From Bacillota bacterium (lineage in GTDB: Bacteria > Bacillota > Clostridia > Christensenellales > CAG-138): a stretch of 5,093 nucleotides of DNA. Made by a program: the position numbers and the translations under genes. Below, piece by piece: positions 1-5,093 of the stretch (positions are counted from its first letter, which is position 1; every line of letters begins with the position of its first letter). The DNA lies in assembly GCA_023416175.1 (NCBI GenBank), contig JAEZIE010000226.1:1-5093 (forward strand). The letters run 5' to 3'. The notes below the pieces were generated by a model that saw nothing but the letters and a program-made list of their open reading frames with translations, was not told the origin of the DNA and did not search any database.

Positions 1-289
1 AACCAGGGAAGCGCACGAAGCCGTACTCATAGCGGATATTAACATGTTCCGGAACGCGATAGAGGAACACTGCGGGTTTTTGATTGGCACATTTGCATAT
101 CCGTATGGCCACTGGGATGACAATACCGAGGCAGTAATGCGAAAAGTGGGCTTTACCATGACGCTGACCTGCCGGGAACGCATGAATTACATTGAGCGCA
201 ACCCTGCGAGCCTGTATCATCTGGGAAGGTACAACCGGCCGAGTGGCGTATCCACGGAGGAATTCATGCAAAAAGCGCTCAAAGGGTAA
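1..289 (+). CDS. Polysaccharide deacetylase (CE4/NodB fold), C-terminal fragment
   Basis: The gene enters from the left edge; the reading frame is open from base 2, before the first in-frame ATG at 44, so only the last 95 residues are visible. The fragment carries an FAYPYG motif followed by a stretch in which an acidic helix leads to a Lys-Val-Gly-Phe turn and a hydrophobic strand. This arrangement matches the second half of the NodB domain in polysaccharide deacetylases of the IcaB/PgaB-like branch, and the later LGRYNRP segment fits the usual end of that domain. Such enzymes remove N- or O-acetyl groups from envelope or extracellular polysaccharides. The catalytic Asp and the metal-binding His pair lie upstream, so activity, substrate and signal peptide cannot be judged. 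It ends at TAA 287-289. I see no terminator before the next gene. Confidence 0.82.
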   Translation, partial: TREAHEAVLIADINMFRNAIEEHCGFLIGTFAYPYGHWDDNTEAVMRKVGFTMTLTCRERMNYIERNPASLYHLGRYNRPSGVSTEEFMQKALKG

Positions 290-322
290 GGCGCAATGGA
301 ATATCCATACATTTCCGCTTTG

Positions 323-331
323 TGATATACT
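323..331 (+). promoter_or_regulatory. Candidate extended -10 promoter for the acetyltransferase-acyltransferase pair
   Basis: TGATATACT at 323-331 matches the extended -10 consensus (TGn plus TATACT). No good -35 box is seen at the right distance, which is tolerated in extended -10 promoters. Transcription would start near 338 and leave a leader of about 40 nt before the ATG at 381. Read-through from the deacetylase gene is an alternative. Confidence 0.4.
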
Positions 332-380
332 GTGATCAATCTATTTTCTATTAGAATTTCTTGCGGCAGGGGTGGTAGGT

Positions 381-938
381 ATGGAAGAACGCTCGAATAC
401 TGTGCTTCTTCGGGACGTGCAGCAAAATGACCTTCCTTTGTATTACGCCATGTATGCAAGCCCTGAGGTGACGCGCTACACGCTCCTTGACGCAACGAAG
501 AGCCTGGAGGCGTATTTGCCCTATTTCTTGCAGATGCTCGAAGACAGCAAAAGGTCGGACAGGCGGATCTACGAATATGTCGTATCGTTGCCGGATGGTC
601 AGTCAATCGGCATGGGCAATATCAAGCTAATCAGAACCGACGCGGGTAACGCGGAAATCGGCTATATGCTGCTGCCTCCGTACTGGGGGAAAGGGTATGG
701 CACCAATGTTGCACAGCTGCTGATCCGCATGGGGTTTACGGAATTGGGACTAAAGAAGGTTACCGCCTGCTGCAACGCGAACAACCTTGCATCCGAAGCC
801 GTGATGAAGAAGTGCGGAATGCACCGCGAGGCCTTATTGAAAGCAGTGCGCTATAAAGATGGGGAGTGGCAGGACGAGCTCCGCTACGCCATCACGTGTA
901 CGGATTGGAGCGAAAAAACTTATGGAAGTACAGTCTGA
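381..938 (+). CDS. GNAT-family N-acetyltransferase (RimJ/RimL-like)
   Basis: This 185-aa protein has the size and layout of the RimJ/RimL-like Acetyltransf_3 group, which transfers an acetyl group from acetyl-CoA to an amine. The N-terminus has the typical LLRDVQQNDLPLYY entry strand and helix. Motif A is clear: IGYMLLPPYW leads into G103-K-G-Y-G-T108, the pyrophosphate-binding loop of the R/Q-x-x-G-x-G/A type. It is followed by N135-N-L-A-S138, the usual Asn-x-x-Ser helix start near the end of the CoA site, and by a KKCGMHREALL turn. I chose ATG 381 because AGGGGTGG at 368-375 sits 5 nt ahead; a GTG at 372 in the same frame overlaps that site and is less likely. The gene overlaps the next one by 17 bp, which suggests translational coupling. 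The substrate could be a ribosomal protein N-terminus, a small amine or an aminosugar; the sequence does not decide. Confidence 0.88.
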   Translation: MEERSNTVLLRDVQQNDLPLYYAMYASPEVTRYTLLDATKSLEAYLPYFLQMLEDSKRSDRRIYEYVVSLPDGQSIGMGNIKLIRTDAGNAEIGYMLLPPYWGKGYGTNVAQLLIRMGFTELGLKKVTACCNANNLASEAVMKKCGMHREALLKAVRYKDGEWQDELRYAITCTDWSEKTYGSTV

Positions 939-2031
939 ACCCAGGACCGGGACTCAGTTGCAGCGCAATCACGGGATTGATTGGCTGCGGATCGGCTGTA
1001 TCCTGTTGCTGTTTCCCTTTCATACGGCACGGGTATTTGACGCATGGGAACCGAATTACATCAAGGATACGGTCAATTCGTTTTCCTCATGGTTTGTGCT
1101 CCTGTCGGCTTACTGGTTTATGCCGCTGATGTTCGTCATTGCGGGCATATCGTCTTACTATGCGCTCCAAAAACGCACGCCGGGCCAGTTTATGAAAGAG
1201 CGCTTTTTGCGCCTGGCCATACCGTTTTTGCTTGGCATCCTTTTGATTGTGCCCATTCAGGGTTATCTGGCCAGCGTACAGCAGTATGGGTATACAGGAG
1301 GTTATGTTCCCTTCCTGCTGGCCTATTTTACGGATTTTTCGGACCTTACAGGCTATACCGGCAGCTTTACGCCCGCTCATCTGTGGTTTTTGCTGTTTCT
1401 ATATGTCATAAGCGCGGGGCTTCTGCCTATATTAAAGCGCATACGGCAGCACGACGGGCATAGGCCGCTTATCTTTGGGAAGCCCGCTATGCTTCCTCTT
1501 GCCTTTGTGCCACTGACCGTTGTGAGCGCCCTGCCCGGGATCGGCGGGAAAAACCCGTTCTACTTTGCTGCGCTGTTTTTGCTGGGGTATTGGCTTGCAC
1601 ACAGAAATCTTTTGGATACGCTAAAGAAATACAACATCCTACTATTCCTCGGTGCCTTATTCGCTGGGGCCTGTTTTGTGGTTGTAGGGTTGCTATTCAA
1701 CTTTGCTTCCGGGTATACCTGGCAAGCGGGCATTATTGCGCTGCTTCGTGAGCTTGCAGCCTGGCTTATGATTCTTGCGCTCATTGGGTTGGCGCAGGCG
1801 TACTGCAATAAGCCCGGAAAGGCCCTGAACTATTGTAACGGAGCGTCGTTTCCGGTGTATATCCTGCACCAATCGGTCATGATGGCGGTCGCTTTTTATG
1901 TGGTGGCCTGGCCGTTGCCTGCGTGGGTGAAGTTTTTGCTGATCGCTGTAATTTCACTTTTGCTGTCTCTGATAGGGTACGAAGCATTCCGACGGTTTCA
2001 GGTAACAAAATTCATACTGGGCATGAAATAA
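922..2031 (+). CDS. Integral-membrane acyltransferase, acyltransferase-3 family (OpgC/OatA-like)
   Basis: A 369-aa, very hydrophobic protein with about ten membrane segments. The first segment carries the family hallmark: D20-W-L-R23 followed by FPFH34, where the His is expected to be essential. Next come a FVIAGISSYYAL helix, the Arg-rich loop ERFLRLAIP (R94, R97, P101), HLWFLLFLY with H153 and W155, and late YILHQS with H316. These match bacterial acyltransferase-3 proteins, which move acetyl, succinyl or similar groups from the cytoplasm to sugars outside the membrane. The HLWFL element and the overall length resemble the glucan-biosynthesis-C (OpgC/MdoC) branch and lack an added SGNH domain. 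I chose ATG 922, with GGAG at 907-910 some 11 nt upstream; an in-frame ATG at 859 would lie deep inside the acetyltransferase gene. The start lies inside the preceding gene, so coupled translation is likely. The acyl group and sugar acceptor cannot be read from the sequence. Confidence 0.88.
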   Translation: MEVQSEPRTGTQLQRNHGIDWLRIGCILLLFPFHTARVFDAWEPNYIKDTVNSFSSWFVLLSAYWFMPLMFVIAGISSYYALQKRTPGQFMKERFLRLAIPFLLGILLIVPIQGYLASVQQYGYTGGYVPFLLAYFTDFSDLTGYTGSFTPAHLWFLLFLYVISAGLLPILKRIRQHDGHRPLIFGKPAMLPLAFVPLTVVSALPGIGGKNPFYFAALFLLGYWLAHRNLLDTLKKYNILLFLGALFAGACFVVVGLLFNFASGYTWQAGIIALLRELAAWLMILALIGLAQAYCNKPGKALNYCNGASFPVYILHQSVMMAVAFYVVAWPLPAWVKFLLIAVISLLLSLIGYEAFRRFQVTKFILGMK

Positions 2032-2035
2032 GAAA

Positions 2036-2070
2036 GTATCCCCCGCATATGCGGGGGATACGGCATTTTT
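2036..2070. terminator. Bidirectional intrinsic terminator between convergent genes
   Basis: Bases 2036-2061 form a perfect 26-bp palindrome; the RNA hairpin would have a ten-pair GC-rich stem plus a small CATATG loop. On the plus strand it begins 4 nt after the acyltransferase stop and is followed, after GGCA, by five T at 2066-2070. On the minus strand the stem runs straight into TTTCTTATTT, a better U-rich tail, and lies 28 nt past the stop of the DUF4870 gene. It therefore serves both genes. Confidence 0.85.
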
Positions 2071-2089
2071 GGAGGTAGTTCAGATTTCC

Positions 2090-2476
2090 CTATTTGATAA
2101 TTTTCAGCCCGCCAATGATGGGCAAAGGTGCTGCCTTGCCCTGCGCGGCGTTGATAATACCCAAAATCAATAGTACCAGCAAGCCGAGATACAAAAGCGT
2201 AAACAGCAGGGAAACAATGCCCAAAGCGCCAAGGCTACCATATGTCATCCCGGCGATCAGTATAGTGGTAAGTATTGCCTGTACAATGTATAGAGCAACA
2301 TAACCAAGCAGCAGTATCAACCCCTGGTTTGCGTGGTACCGTGCAAAGCGGCTGTTCTTTGCCGCAAGCAGCGGCAGGAAAAAGATGAAGTAGGCTAATA
2401 TGGCCATCGTTTTGTTTTGCTGGATATCCTCAGGCGCATACTCGTAGACTTCTTCCTGTGCAAATTTCTGTTCCAT
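2090..2476 (-). CDS. DUF4870/Tic20-like small membrane protein
   Basis: A 128-aa membrane protein of unknown function. The first 20 residues are hydrophilic and acidic. A segment at about 22-38 (KTMAILAYFIFFLPLLA) follows, then the charged loop KNSRFARYHANQG (40-52), then hydrophobic segments at roughly 53-76 and 82-108. It ends with INAAQGK and LPIIGGLKIIK. The FARYHANQGL motif after the first helix and the small-residue-rich end are typical of the DUF4870/Tic20-like membrane proteins seen in Bacillota, whose biochemical role is not established. I chose ATG at 2474-2476 because GAGGAGG (plus-strand 2484-2490) lies 7 nt upstream; a longer start at 2503 would put this ribosome site inside the gene. 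It is a single-gene unit, convergent with the acyltransferase and divergent from the ABC exporter. Confidence 0.8.
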   Translation of the reverse strand: MEQKFAQEEVYEYAPEDIQQNKTMAILAYFIFFLPLLAAKNSRFARYHANQGLILLLGYVALYIVQAILTTILIAGMTYGSLGALGIVSLLFTLLYLGLLVLLILGIINAAQGKAAPLPIIGGLKIIK

Positions 2477-2511
2477 GCGTTTGCCTCCTCTTTTCCGTCT
2501 CATTTAATAGG

Positions 2512-2540
2512 TATATACCGGCAAAAACAATAGTTCTGAA
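2512..2540 (-). promoter_or_regulatory. Candidate promoter of the DUF4870-like gene
   Basis: Read on the minus strand, TTCAGA (plus 2535-2540) is separated by exactly 17 nt from TATATA (plus 2512-2517). Transcription would start near 2505, giving a leader of about 30 nt that just includes the GAGGAGG ribosome site. The -35 match is only 4 of 6. The -10 sits inside a 10-bp perfect palindrome, GGTATATACC (2510-2519). Confidence 0.4.
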
Positions 2541-2549
2541 TGATATAAT
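2541..2549 (+). promoter_or_regulatory. Candidate extended -10 promoter upstream of the short ORF and ABC exporter
   Basis: TGATATAAT matches the extended -10 consensus TGnTATAAT perfectly. No convincing -35 box lies 16-18 nt upstream. If used, transcription would start near 2556 and make a leader of about 225 nt that includes the 15-codon reading frame and the paired segments ahead of the exporter. It abuts the -35 of the minus-strand promoter candidate, so the two would compete for polymerase. Confidence 0.4.
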
Positions 2550-2635
2550 TCCGTTTCTTGCTTTCCGGCATTTCGGGGAGATATTACTTTGAATATACAT
2601 CAAATTTTGCTTTTATAAACACGGGGAGGAATCAA

Positions 2636-2683
2636 ATGCGGAAATTCTTTGAACAGATGCCTTCGGGGAAGCGTACGTCCTAA
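2636..2683 (+). CDS. Possible 15-aa leader peptide (short ORF with strong RBS)
   Basis: ATG 2636 opens a 15-residue frame, MRKFFEQMPSGKRTS, ending at TAA 2681-2683. GGGGAGGA at 2623-2630 is a near-perfect Shine-Dalgarno sequence with about 6 nt to the ATG, as good as any site in the window. The peptide is basic and has no recognised motif, and it is not in the frame of a continuing gene. Its stop lies at the base of the nested inverted repeats upstream of the exporter, the geometry expected of a regulatory leader. It could equally be a decayed gene start or chance; the ribosome site is the main evidence. Confidence 0.35.
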   Translation: MRKFFEQMPSGKRTS

Positions 2684-2740
2684 AAAGGTGACGCATTGAA
2701 ACCTTGATAACAAAGGGTTATACTGTTACCTAATGTACGC
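2671..2740 (+). promoter_or_regulatory. Nested inverted repeats in the exporter leader
   Basis: Bases 2671-2678 (GCGTACGT) can pair with 2733-2740 (ATGTACGC), eight pairs including one G-U. Inside them 2686-2692 (AGGTGAC) pairs with 2725-2731 (GTTACCT), seven pairs including one G-U, and inside those ATAAC 2707-2711 pairs with GTTAT 2717-2721 around a 5-nt loop. The segment could fold as one long stem if transcription starts upstream. No T-run follows, so it is not itself a terminator. Matches of this length can arise by chance. Confidence 0.3.
2696..2724 (+). promoter_or_regulatory. Sigma-A-like promoter of the ABC exporter gene
   Basis: TTGAAA at 2696-2701 and TATACT at 2719-2724 are separated by exactly 17 nt, five of six matches to each consensus box. 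Transcription would start near 2731, giving a leader of about 50 nt that contains the 22-bp dyad and the GGAGG site. This is the best two-box promoter in the window. Confidence 0.6.
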
Positions 2741-2760
2741 ATACGAATATGACCGTATGC
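2739..2760. promoter_or_regulatory. 22-bp dyad just downstream of the exporter promoter (candidate operator or leader hairpin)
   Basis: GCATACG (2739-2745) and CGTATGC (2754-2760) are perfect inverted 7-bp arms around an 8-bp centre. The dyad begins about 8 bp after the predicted transcription start, where a bound repressor would block transcription. As RNA it could form a hairpin ending 11 nt before the GGAGG site. No regulator gene lies nearby to suggest the binding protein. Confidence 0.4.
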
Positions 2761-2780
2761 AGCACACATTCGGAGGTATC

Positions 2781-4466
2781 ATGAAGTTATTGTTGAGGAT
2801 GATGGGGGAGGCAAAACGGTTTAAGGGGCTGTATGTGATCGCCATCCTATCCACACTGTTGATGACAGTGTTGAACCTTGCCGCTCCCAAGGTGTTGTCC
2901 GAAATTACAAAAACTCTGACGTCGGGCCTGGAGCAAGAATCGCTGGAAAAAATTCTGTATCTTACGGCTGCACTTGCGGGTATTTATTTGCTGCGCGTGC
3001 TGTTCCGCTATGCAAGCAATTACTACGCGCATGTTGCCGCGTGGAATCTGGTGGAAAGCATCCGGGTAAAGCTGTACCAGAAGATTCAAAGCTTTTCCAT
3101 GCGCTTTTTTCATGAGCGCCAGACGGGGGATTTGATGAGCCGCGTCGTCAACGATACGGCGACGTTCGAGCTTTTATACGCGCATATCATACCTGAAATG
3201 ATGACCAACTTCATTACACTTGCGGGCGTGCTCATTATGCTTCTGTCCATCAACGTGAAGCTGGCGTTATTGACTTGTATCCCGCTGCCGCTTATCGCAT
3301 ATGCGGGCTATTTGTTCATTACAAAAATCCGTCCGCATTTCCGCGTAGCCCAAGGGAAGCTGGGCGCACTGAACTCCAAGCTGCAGGATAATTTTTCCGG
3401 AATTCATGAAATACAGGCGTTTGGACAGGAACGGTATGAGGAAGAGAGCATTGGCGAGCAAGCGCACGGCTATACCAACGCAATTCTCGTTGCGCTGCAA
3501 AAGAGCGCCATATTCCATCCTTCTGTGGAGTTCTTTTCCGCAATCGGCACATTGATTGTGGCCGGCGTGGGCGGAGCGCTTGCGATCAGAGGGGAAATGG
3601 ACGTTGCGGATATCGTAGCGTTTTTGCTCTATCTTGCACTGTTTTACGCACCCATTACAGGCTTTGCCAAGCTTTTGGAGGATACGCAGCAGGCCTATGC
3701 TGGGGCGGAACGCGTCATGGCGGTCATGGACGCGCCTTCTGATATCGTGAACGAACCGGATGCAGAGGACATCGGCACAGTACAGGGGAAAATCCAGTTT
3801 GAAAATGTGCAGTTCGGCTATGAAAAGGACCAGGAGGTGCTGCGCGACGTCAGCTTTAGCTGTGAGCCCGGGCAGATGATCGCACTGATTGGTCCCACTG
3901 GTGTTGGAAAGACGACATTGACGCAGCTTCTCTCCCGCTTTTATGATCCCATATCCGGGCGGGTGCTGATTGATGGCAAGGACATCAAGCATGTCACGAT
4001 CGACAGCCTGCGCAGGAACATTGCACCAGTCATGCAGGATACGTTCCTGTTCTACGGCACCATTGCAGAAAACATCGGCTACGCGGTAGAAGACGCCACG
4101 ATGGAAGATATTATTGCGGCTGCGAAGGCGGCGCATATCCATGAGGATATCATGGCCATGTCCGATGGTTATGAGACCCGCGTAGGAGAGCGCGGCGCGC
4201 GCCTATCCGGCGGCCAGAAGCAGCGCGTGGCAATCGCACGCGCGGTGCTGAGGCGCGCCCCCATCATCATACTGGATGAGGCGACGGCTTCGGTGGATGT
4301 TGAGACTGAGCGCGAAATCCAGAGCGCGATCAATGAGCTGGCCGGTTCATGTACCATCATCGCAATCGCGCACAGGCTTACGACGATTCGCAATGCGGAC
4401 CAGATATTTGAGCTAAAAGACGGTGTATTGACGCTGGTGGACAAATCCACTCTGAACTTTGTATAA
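2781..4466 (+). CDS. ABC exporter half-transporter, fused membrane and ATPase domains (MsbA/Sav1866-like)
   Basis: A 561-aa protein that should form a dimer in the inner membrane and export a substrate using ATP. Residues 1 to about 300 form a six-helix ABC exporter domain, with helices near 17-38, 57-75, 130-150, 152-172, 244-262 and 272-292. The ATPase domain is complete: A-loop Y347, Walker A GPTGVGKTT at 371-379 (K377), Q-loop Q419, X-loop VGERG just before the signature LSGGQ at 475-479, Walker B ending D499-E500, and H-loop H531. All catalytic residues are present, so a homodimer with two active sites is possible. I chose ATG 2781, with GGAGG at 2772-2776; an in-frame ATG at 2733 lies at the predicted transcription start and lacks a ribosome site. 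Only 30 residues follow the H-loop His, and the usual Gly-x-His-x-Glu-Leu tail is missing. Lipid, peptide and drug export are all possible. Confidence 0.92.
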   Translation: MKLLLRMMGEAKRFKGLYVIAILSTLLMTVLNLAAPKVLSEITKTLTSGLEQESLEKILYLTAALAGIYLLRVLFRYASNYYAHVAAWNLVESIRVKLYQKIQSFSMRFFHERQTGDLMSRVVNDTATFELLYAHIIPEMMTNFITLAGVLIMLLSINVKLALLTCIPLPLIAYAGYLFITKIRPHFRVAQGKLGALNSKLQDNFSGIHEIQAFGQERYEEESIGEQAHGYTNAILVALQKSAIFHPSVEFFSAIGTLIVAGVGGALAIRGEMDVADIVAFLLYLALFYAPITGFAKLLEDTQQAYAGAERVMAVMDAPSDIVNEPDAEDIGTVQGKIQFENVQFGYEKDQEVLRDVSFSCEPGQMIALIGPTGVGKTTLTQLLSRFYDPISGRVLIDGKDIKHVTIDSLRRNIAPVMQDTFLFYGTIAENIGYAVEDATMEDIIAAAKAAHIHEDIMAMSDGYETRVGERGARLSGGQKQRVAIARAVLRRAPIIILDEATASVDVETEREIQSAINELAGSCTIIAIAHRLTTIRNADQIFELKDGVLTLVDKSTLNFV

Positions 4467-4524
4467 AGAGACAGCGCGAATGAAGGTCTTATAAATTTGA
4501 GAATAAGAAAGGTAGGTAAGGACA

Positions 4525-4809
4525 ATGATGAATTTCGCATATCGGAACGTCTTTGGCGGTTTTTTGGTTTTGCTGCTTGCCGTCGGTGCGGCGGTGGCGA
4601 TGGGCTTTGTGGTACAATCCCTTGCAAAAAAGAAGGGGTACCAGACGAGCTTCGCGTGGGGGTTCTTTTTCGGCATAATCGCCCTTTTGTACTGGGGCTT
4701 TGTGCCGGTGCATCCGGATCTCCAGTCGCATATCATTGCGGAAGGCATCAACCGCTCACGCCTTTCGCCGCGTGGCGATCAGCCGCAGGAACCTTTTCTG
4801 GATCGGTAA
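4525..4809 (+). CDS. Small two-TM membrane protein of unknown function
   Basis: A 94-aa protein that I do not recognise as a named family. It has a hydrophobic segment at about 10-33 (GGFLVLLLAVGAAVAMGFVV), a short basic loop AKKKGYQTS (34-42) and a second aromatic-rich segment at 43-62 that begins FAWGFFFGIIALL. A hydrophilic tail of some 32 residues follows, with three Pro in the last 14. The Lys-rich loop followed by FAWG is common in small uncharacterised Bacillota membrane proteins; by the positive-inside rule the loop should face the cytoplasm and both ends the outside. ATG 4525 follows GGTAGGTAAGG (4511-4521), an adequate ribosome site; an ATG at 4528 is also possible. It starts 58 nt after the ABC exporter with no terminator between, and a strong terminator follows, so the two are probably co-transcribed. 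Confidence 0.72.
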   Translation: MMNFAYRNVFGGFLVLLLAVGAAVAMGFVVQSLAKKKGYQTSFAWGFFFGIIALLYWGFVPVHPDLQSHIIAEGINRSRLSPRGDQPQEPFLDR

Positions 4810-4823
4810 ATAGGAAGTGCTAT

Positions 4824-4863
4824 AAAAAACGCTCCGCTCTCAAAAAAGAGCGGAGCGTTTTTT
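4824..4863. terminator. Bidirectional intrinsic terminator
   Basis: ACGCTCCGCTCT (4829-4840) pairs perfectly with AGAGCGGAGCGT (4847-4858) around a 6-nt A-rich loop. Six A precede the stem (4824-4829) and six T follow it (4858-4863), so the hairpin has a U-tail in both directions. It ends the exporter and small-membrane-protein transcript on the plus strand and the incoming gene on the minus strand, whose stop is 7 nt away. Confidence 0.95.
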
Positions 4864-4870
4864 GTTAATG

Positions 4871-5093
4871 TCAGCCTACGGGAGAGGGGCTGGGCAGTGA
4901 AGTGTTGTCCTTGAACGCACGGTACGCAAGGTCCGTTGCAAGGTTGGTGAACGCTTCAGCATCCACCTTGTCTTCGGTATACAGCGAAAACTGCACGGGA
5001 AGATACTGCCATGTGGCCAAAGCGCCTCCGGCATCCTTATTGGTATTGATGTTGATGATCGCATACCAGTCCATGCCGTCCACTGCAATATCG
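4871..5093 (-). CDS. Hypothetical protein, C-terminal fragment
   Basis: The gene enters from the right edge on the minus strand; the frame is open from the window edge to TGA (plus 4871-4873), giving 74 visible residues. A GTG at 5081-5083 lies in frame, but coding potential continues before it, so the true start is outside the window. The fragment has alternating hydrophobic strands (WYAIININTN and LPVQFSLYTED), a Gly/Ala-rich link and a helix-like stretch, AFTNLATDLAYRAF, and it ends in a Pro/Ser tail, SLPSPSPVG. It has no membrane segment, Cys motif or nucleotide-binding motif. I do not recognise the family. The overlapping frame shifted by one base lacks these regular features and is treated as a shadow. 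The stop next to a U-tailed hairpin supports this frame and strand. Confidence 0.65.
   Translation of the reverse strand, partial: DIAVDGMDWYAIININTNKDAGGALATWQYLPVQFSLYTEDKVDAEAFTNLATDLAYRAFKDNTSLPSPSPVG

Larger units (their letters stand above)
2477..2780. other. 304-bp divergent intergenic region with promoters, a short ORF and inverted repeats
   Basis: This is the only long stretch without a confident gene. From left to right it holds: the minus-strand ribosome site (2484-2490); a minus-strand promoter candidate (2512-2540); an abutting plus-strand extended -10 (2541-2549); a weak TTTGA/TCAAA dyad at 2588-2604; a 15-codon reading frame with a strong ribosome site (2624-2683); nested pairable segments at 2671-2740; a plus-strand promoter (2696-2724); a 22-bp dyad (2739-2760); and the exporter ribosome site GGAGG (2772-2776). 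No regulator gene is present in it. Confidence 0.7.

Noticed and set aside
291..320. Possible terminator after the deacetylase
   Set aside because: Only a weak GGAA/TTCC pairing and no T-run; no intrinsic terminator is supported.
346..356. TTCTA-T-TAGAA dyad ahead of the GNAT gene
   Set aside because: The arms are only 5 bp in an AT-rich stretch, too short to claim an operator.
217..606. 129-codon minus-strand frame across the deacetylase end and the GNAT start
   Set aside because: It overlaps two recognisable plus-strand genes and its translation has no protein-like pattern.
2589..2619. TTGAAT ... TATAAA promoter-like pair
   Set aside because: The spacer is 19 nt and the start would fall in the ribosome site of the short ORF, leaving it no leader.
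2733..2780. Upstream ATG giving a 577-aa form of the ABC exporter
   Set aside because: That ATG sits at the predicted transcription start and has no ribosome site, whereas ATG 2781 has GGAGG and gives a normal exporter N-terminus.
3267..4142. Long open frame of 291 codons on the minus strand inside the ABC exporter
   Set aside because: It lies wholly antisense to a gene with every ABC motif intact, has no recognisable domain and a Cys/His/Arg-rich composition typical of antisense shadows.
4487..4508. TCTTAT/ATAAGA inverted repeat between the exporter and the small membrane gene
   Set aside because: A 6-bp AT-rich stem with a 10-nt loop and no T-run; too weak for a terminator or a confident regulatory site.
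4876..5088. Alternative minus-strand frame at the right edge
   Set aside because: It overlaps the chosen frame shifted by one base and gives an Arg/Pro/Trp-rich translation typical of a shadow.

Overview
The window looks like ordinary chromosomal DNA from a mid-GC member of the Bacillota, most likely a Clostridia-type anaerobe. Supporting signs are roughly balanced base composition, strong GGAGG-type ribosome binding sites, sigma-A-like promoters, intrinsic terminators, and a small YHANQGL membrane protein of a type common in Clostridia. A Christensenellales-like host would fit the base composition, but that is only a guess. I see no rRNA or tRNA gene, insertion sequence, CRISPR array, phage module or toxin-antitoxin pair.

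Left part, plus strand (1-2061): the 3' end of a polysaccharide deacetylase gene (YdjC-unrelated, CE4-type NodB fold) is followed after about 90 bp by a GNAT acetyltransferase. The GNAT gene overlaps an integral-membrane acyltransferase (acyltransferase-3 family) by 17 bp. Deacetylation followed by acyl transfer suggests a small cell-envelope or polysaccharide modification cluster, although the GNAT substrate is unknown. The cluster ends at a perfect 26-bp palindrome that can terminate transcription from both sides.

Middle (2090-2780): a minus-strand gene for a 128-aa DUF4870/Tic20-like membrane protein converges on that terminator. It is transcribed divergently from an ABC exporter. The 304-bp divergent region is the most structured non-coding stretch. 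It holds candidate promoters for both directions, a 15-codon open reading frame with a very strong ribosome binding site, nested inverted repeats, and a good sigma-A-like promoter followed by a 22-bp dyad just before the exporter gene.

Right part (2781-5093): a complete 561-aa single-chain ABC exporter half-transporter (six TM segments plus a full nucleotide-binding domain) is followed by a 94-aa two-TM protein, probably in the same transcript. A textbook bidirectional terminator ends the unit. A minus-strand gene of unknown function enters from the right edge and ends against the same terminator.

Nothing here is convincingly a new biological system. The best candidates for a second look are the leader region of the exporter (short reading frame plus mutually exclusive stems) and the small membrane protein that follows the exporter.
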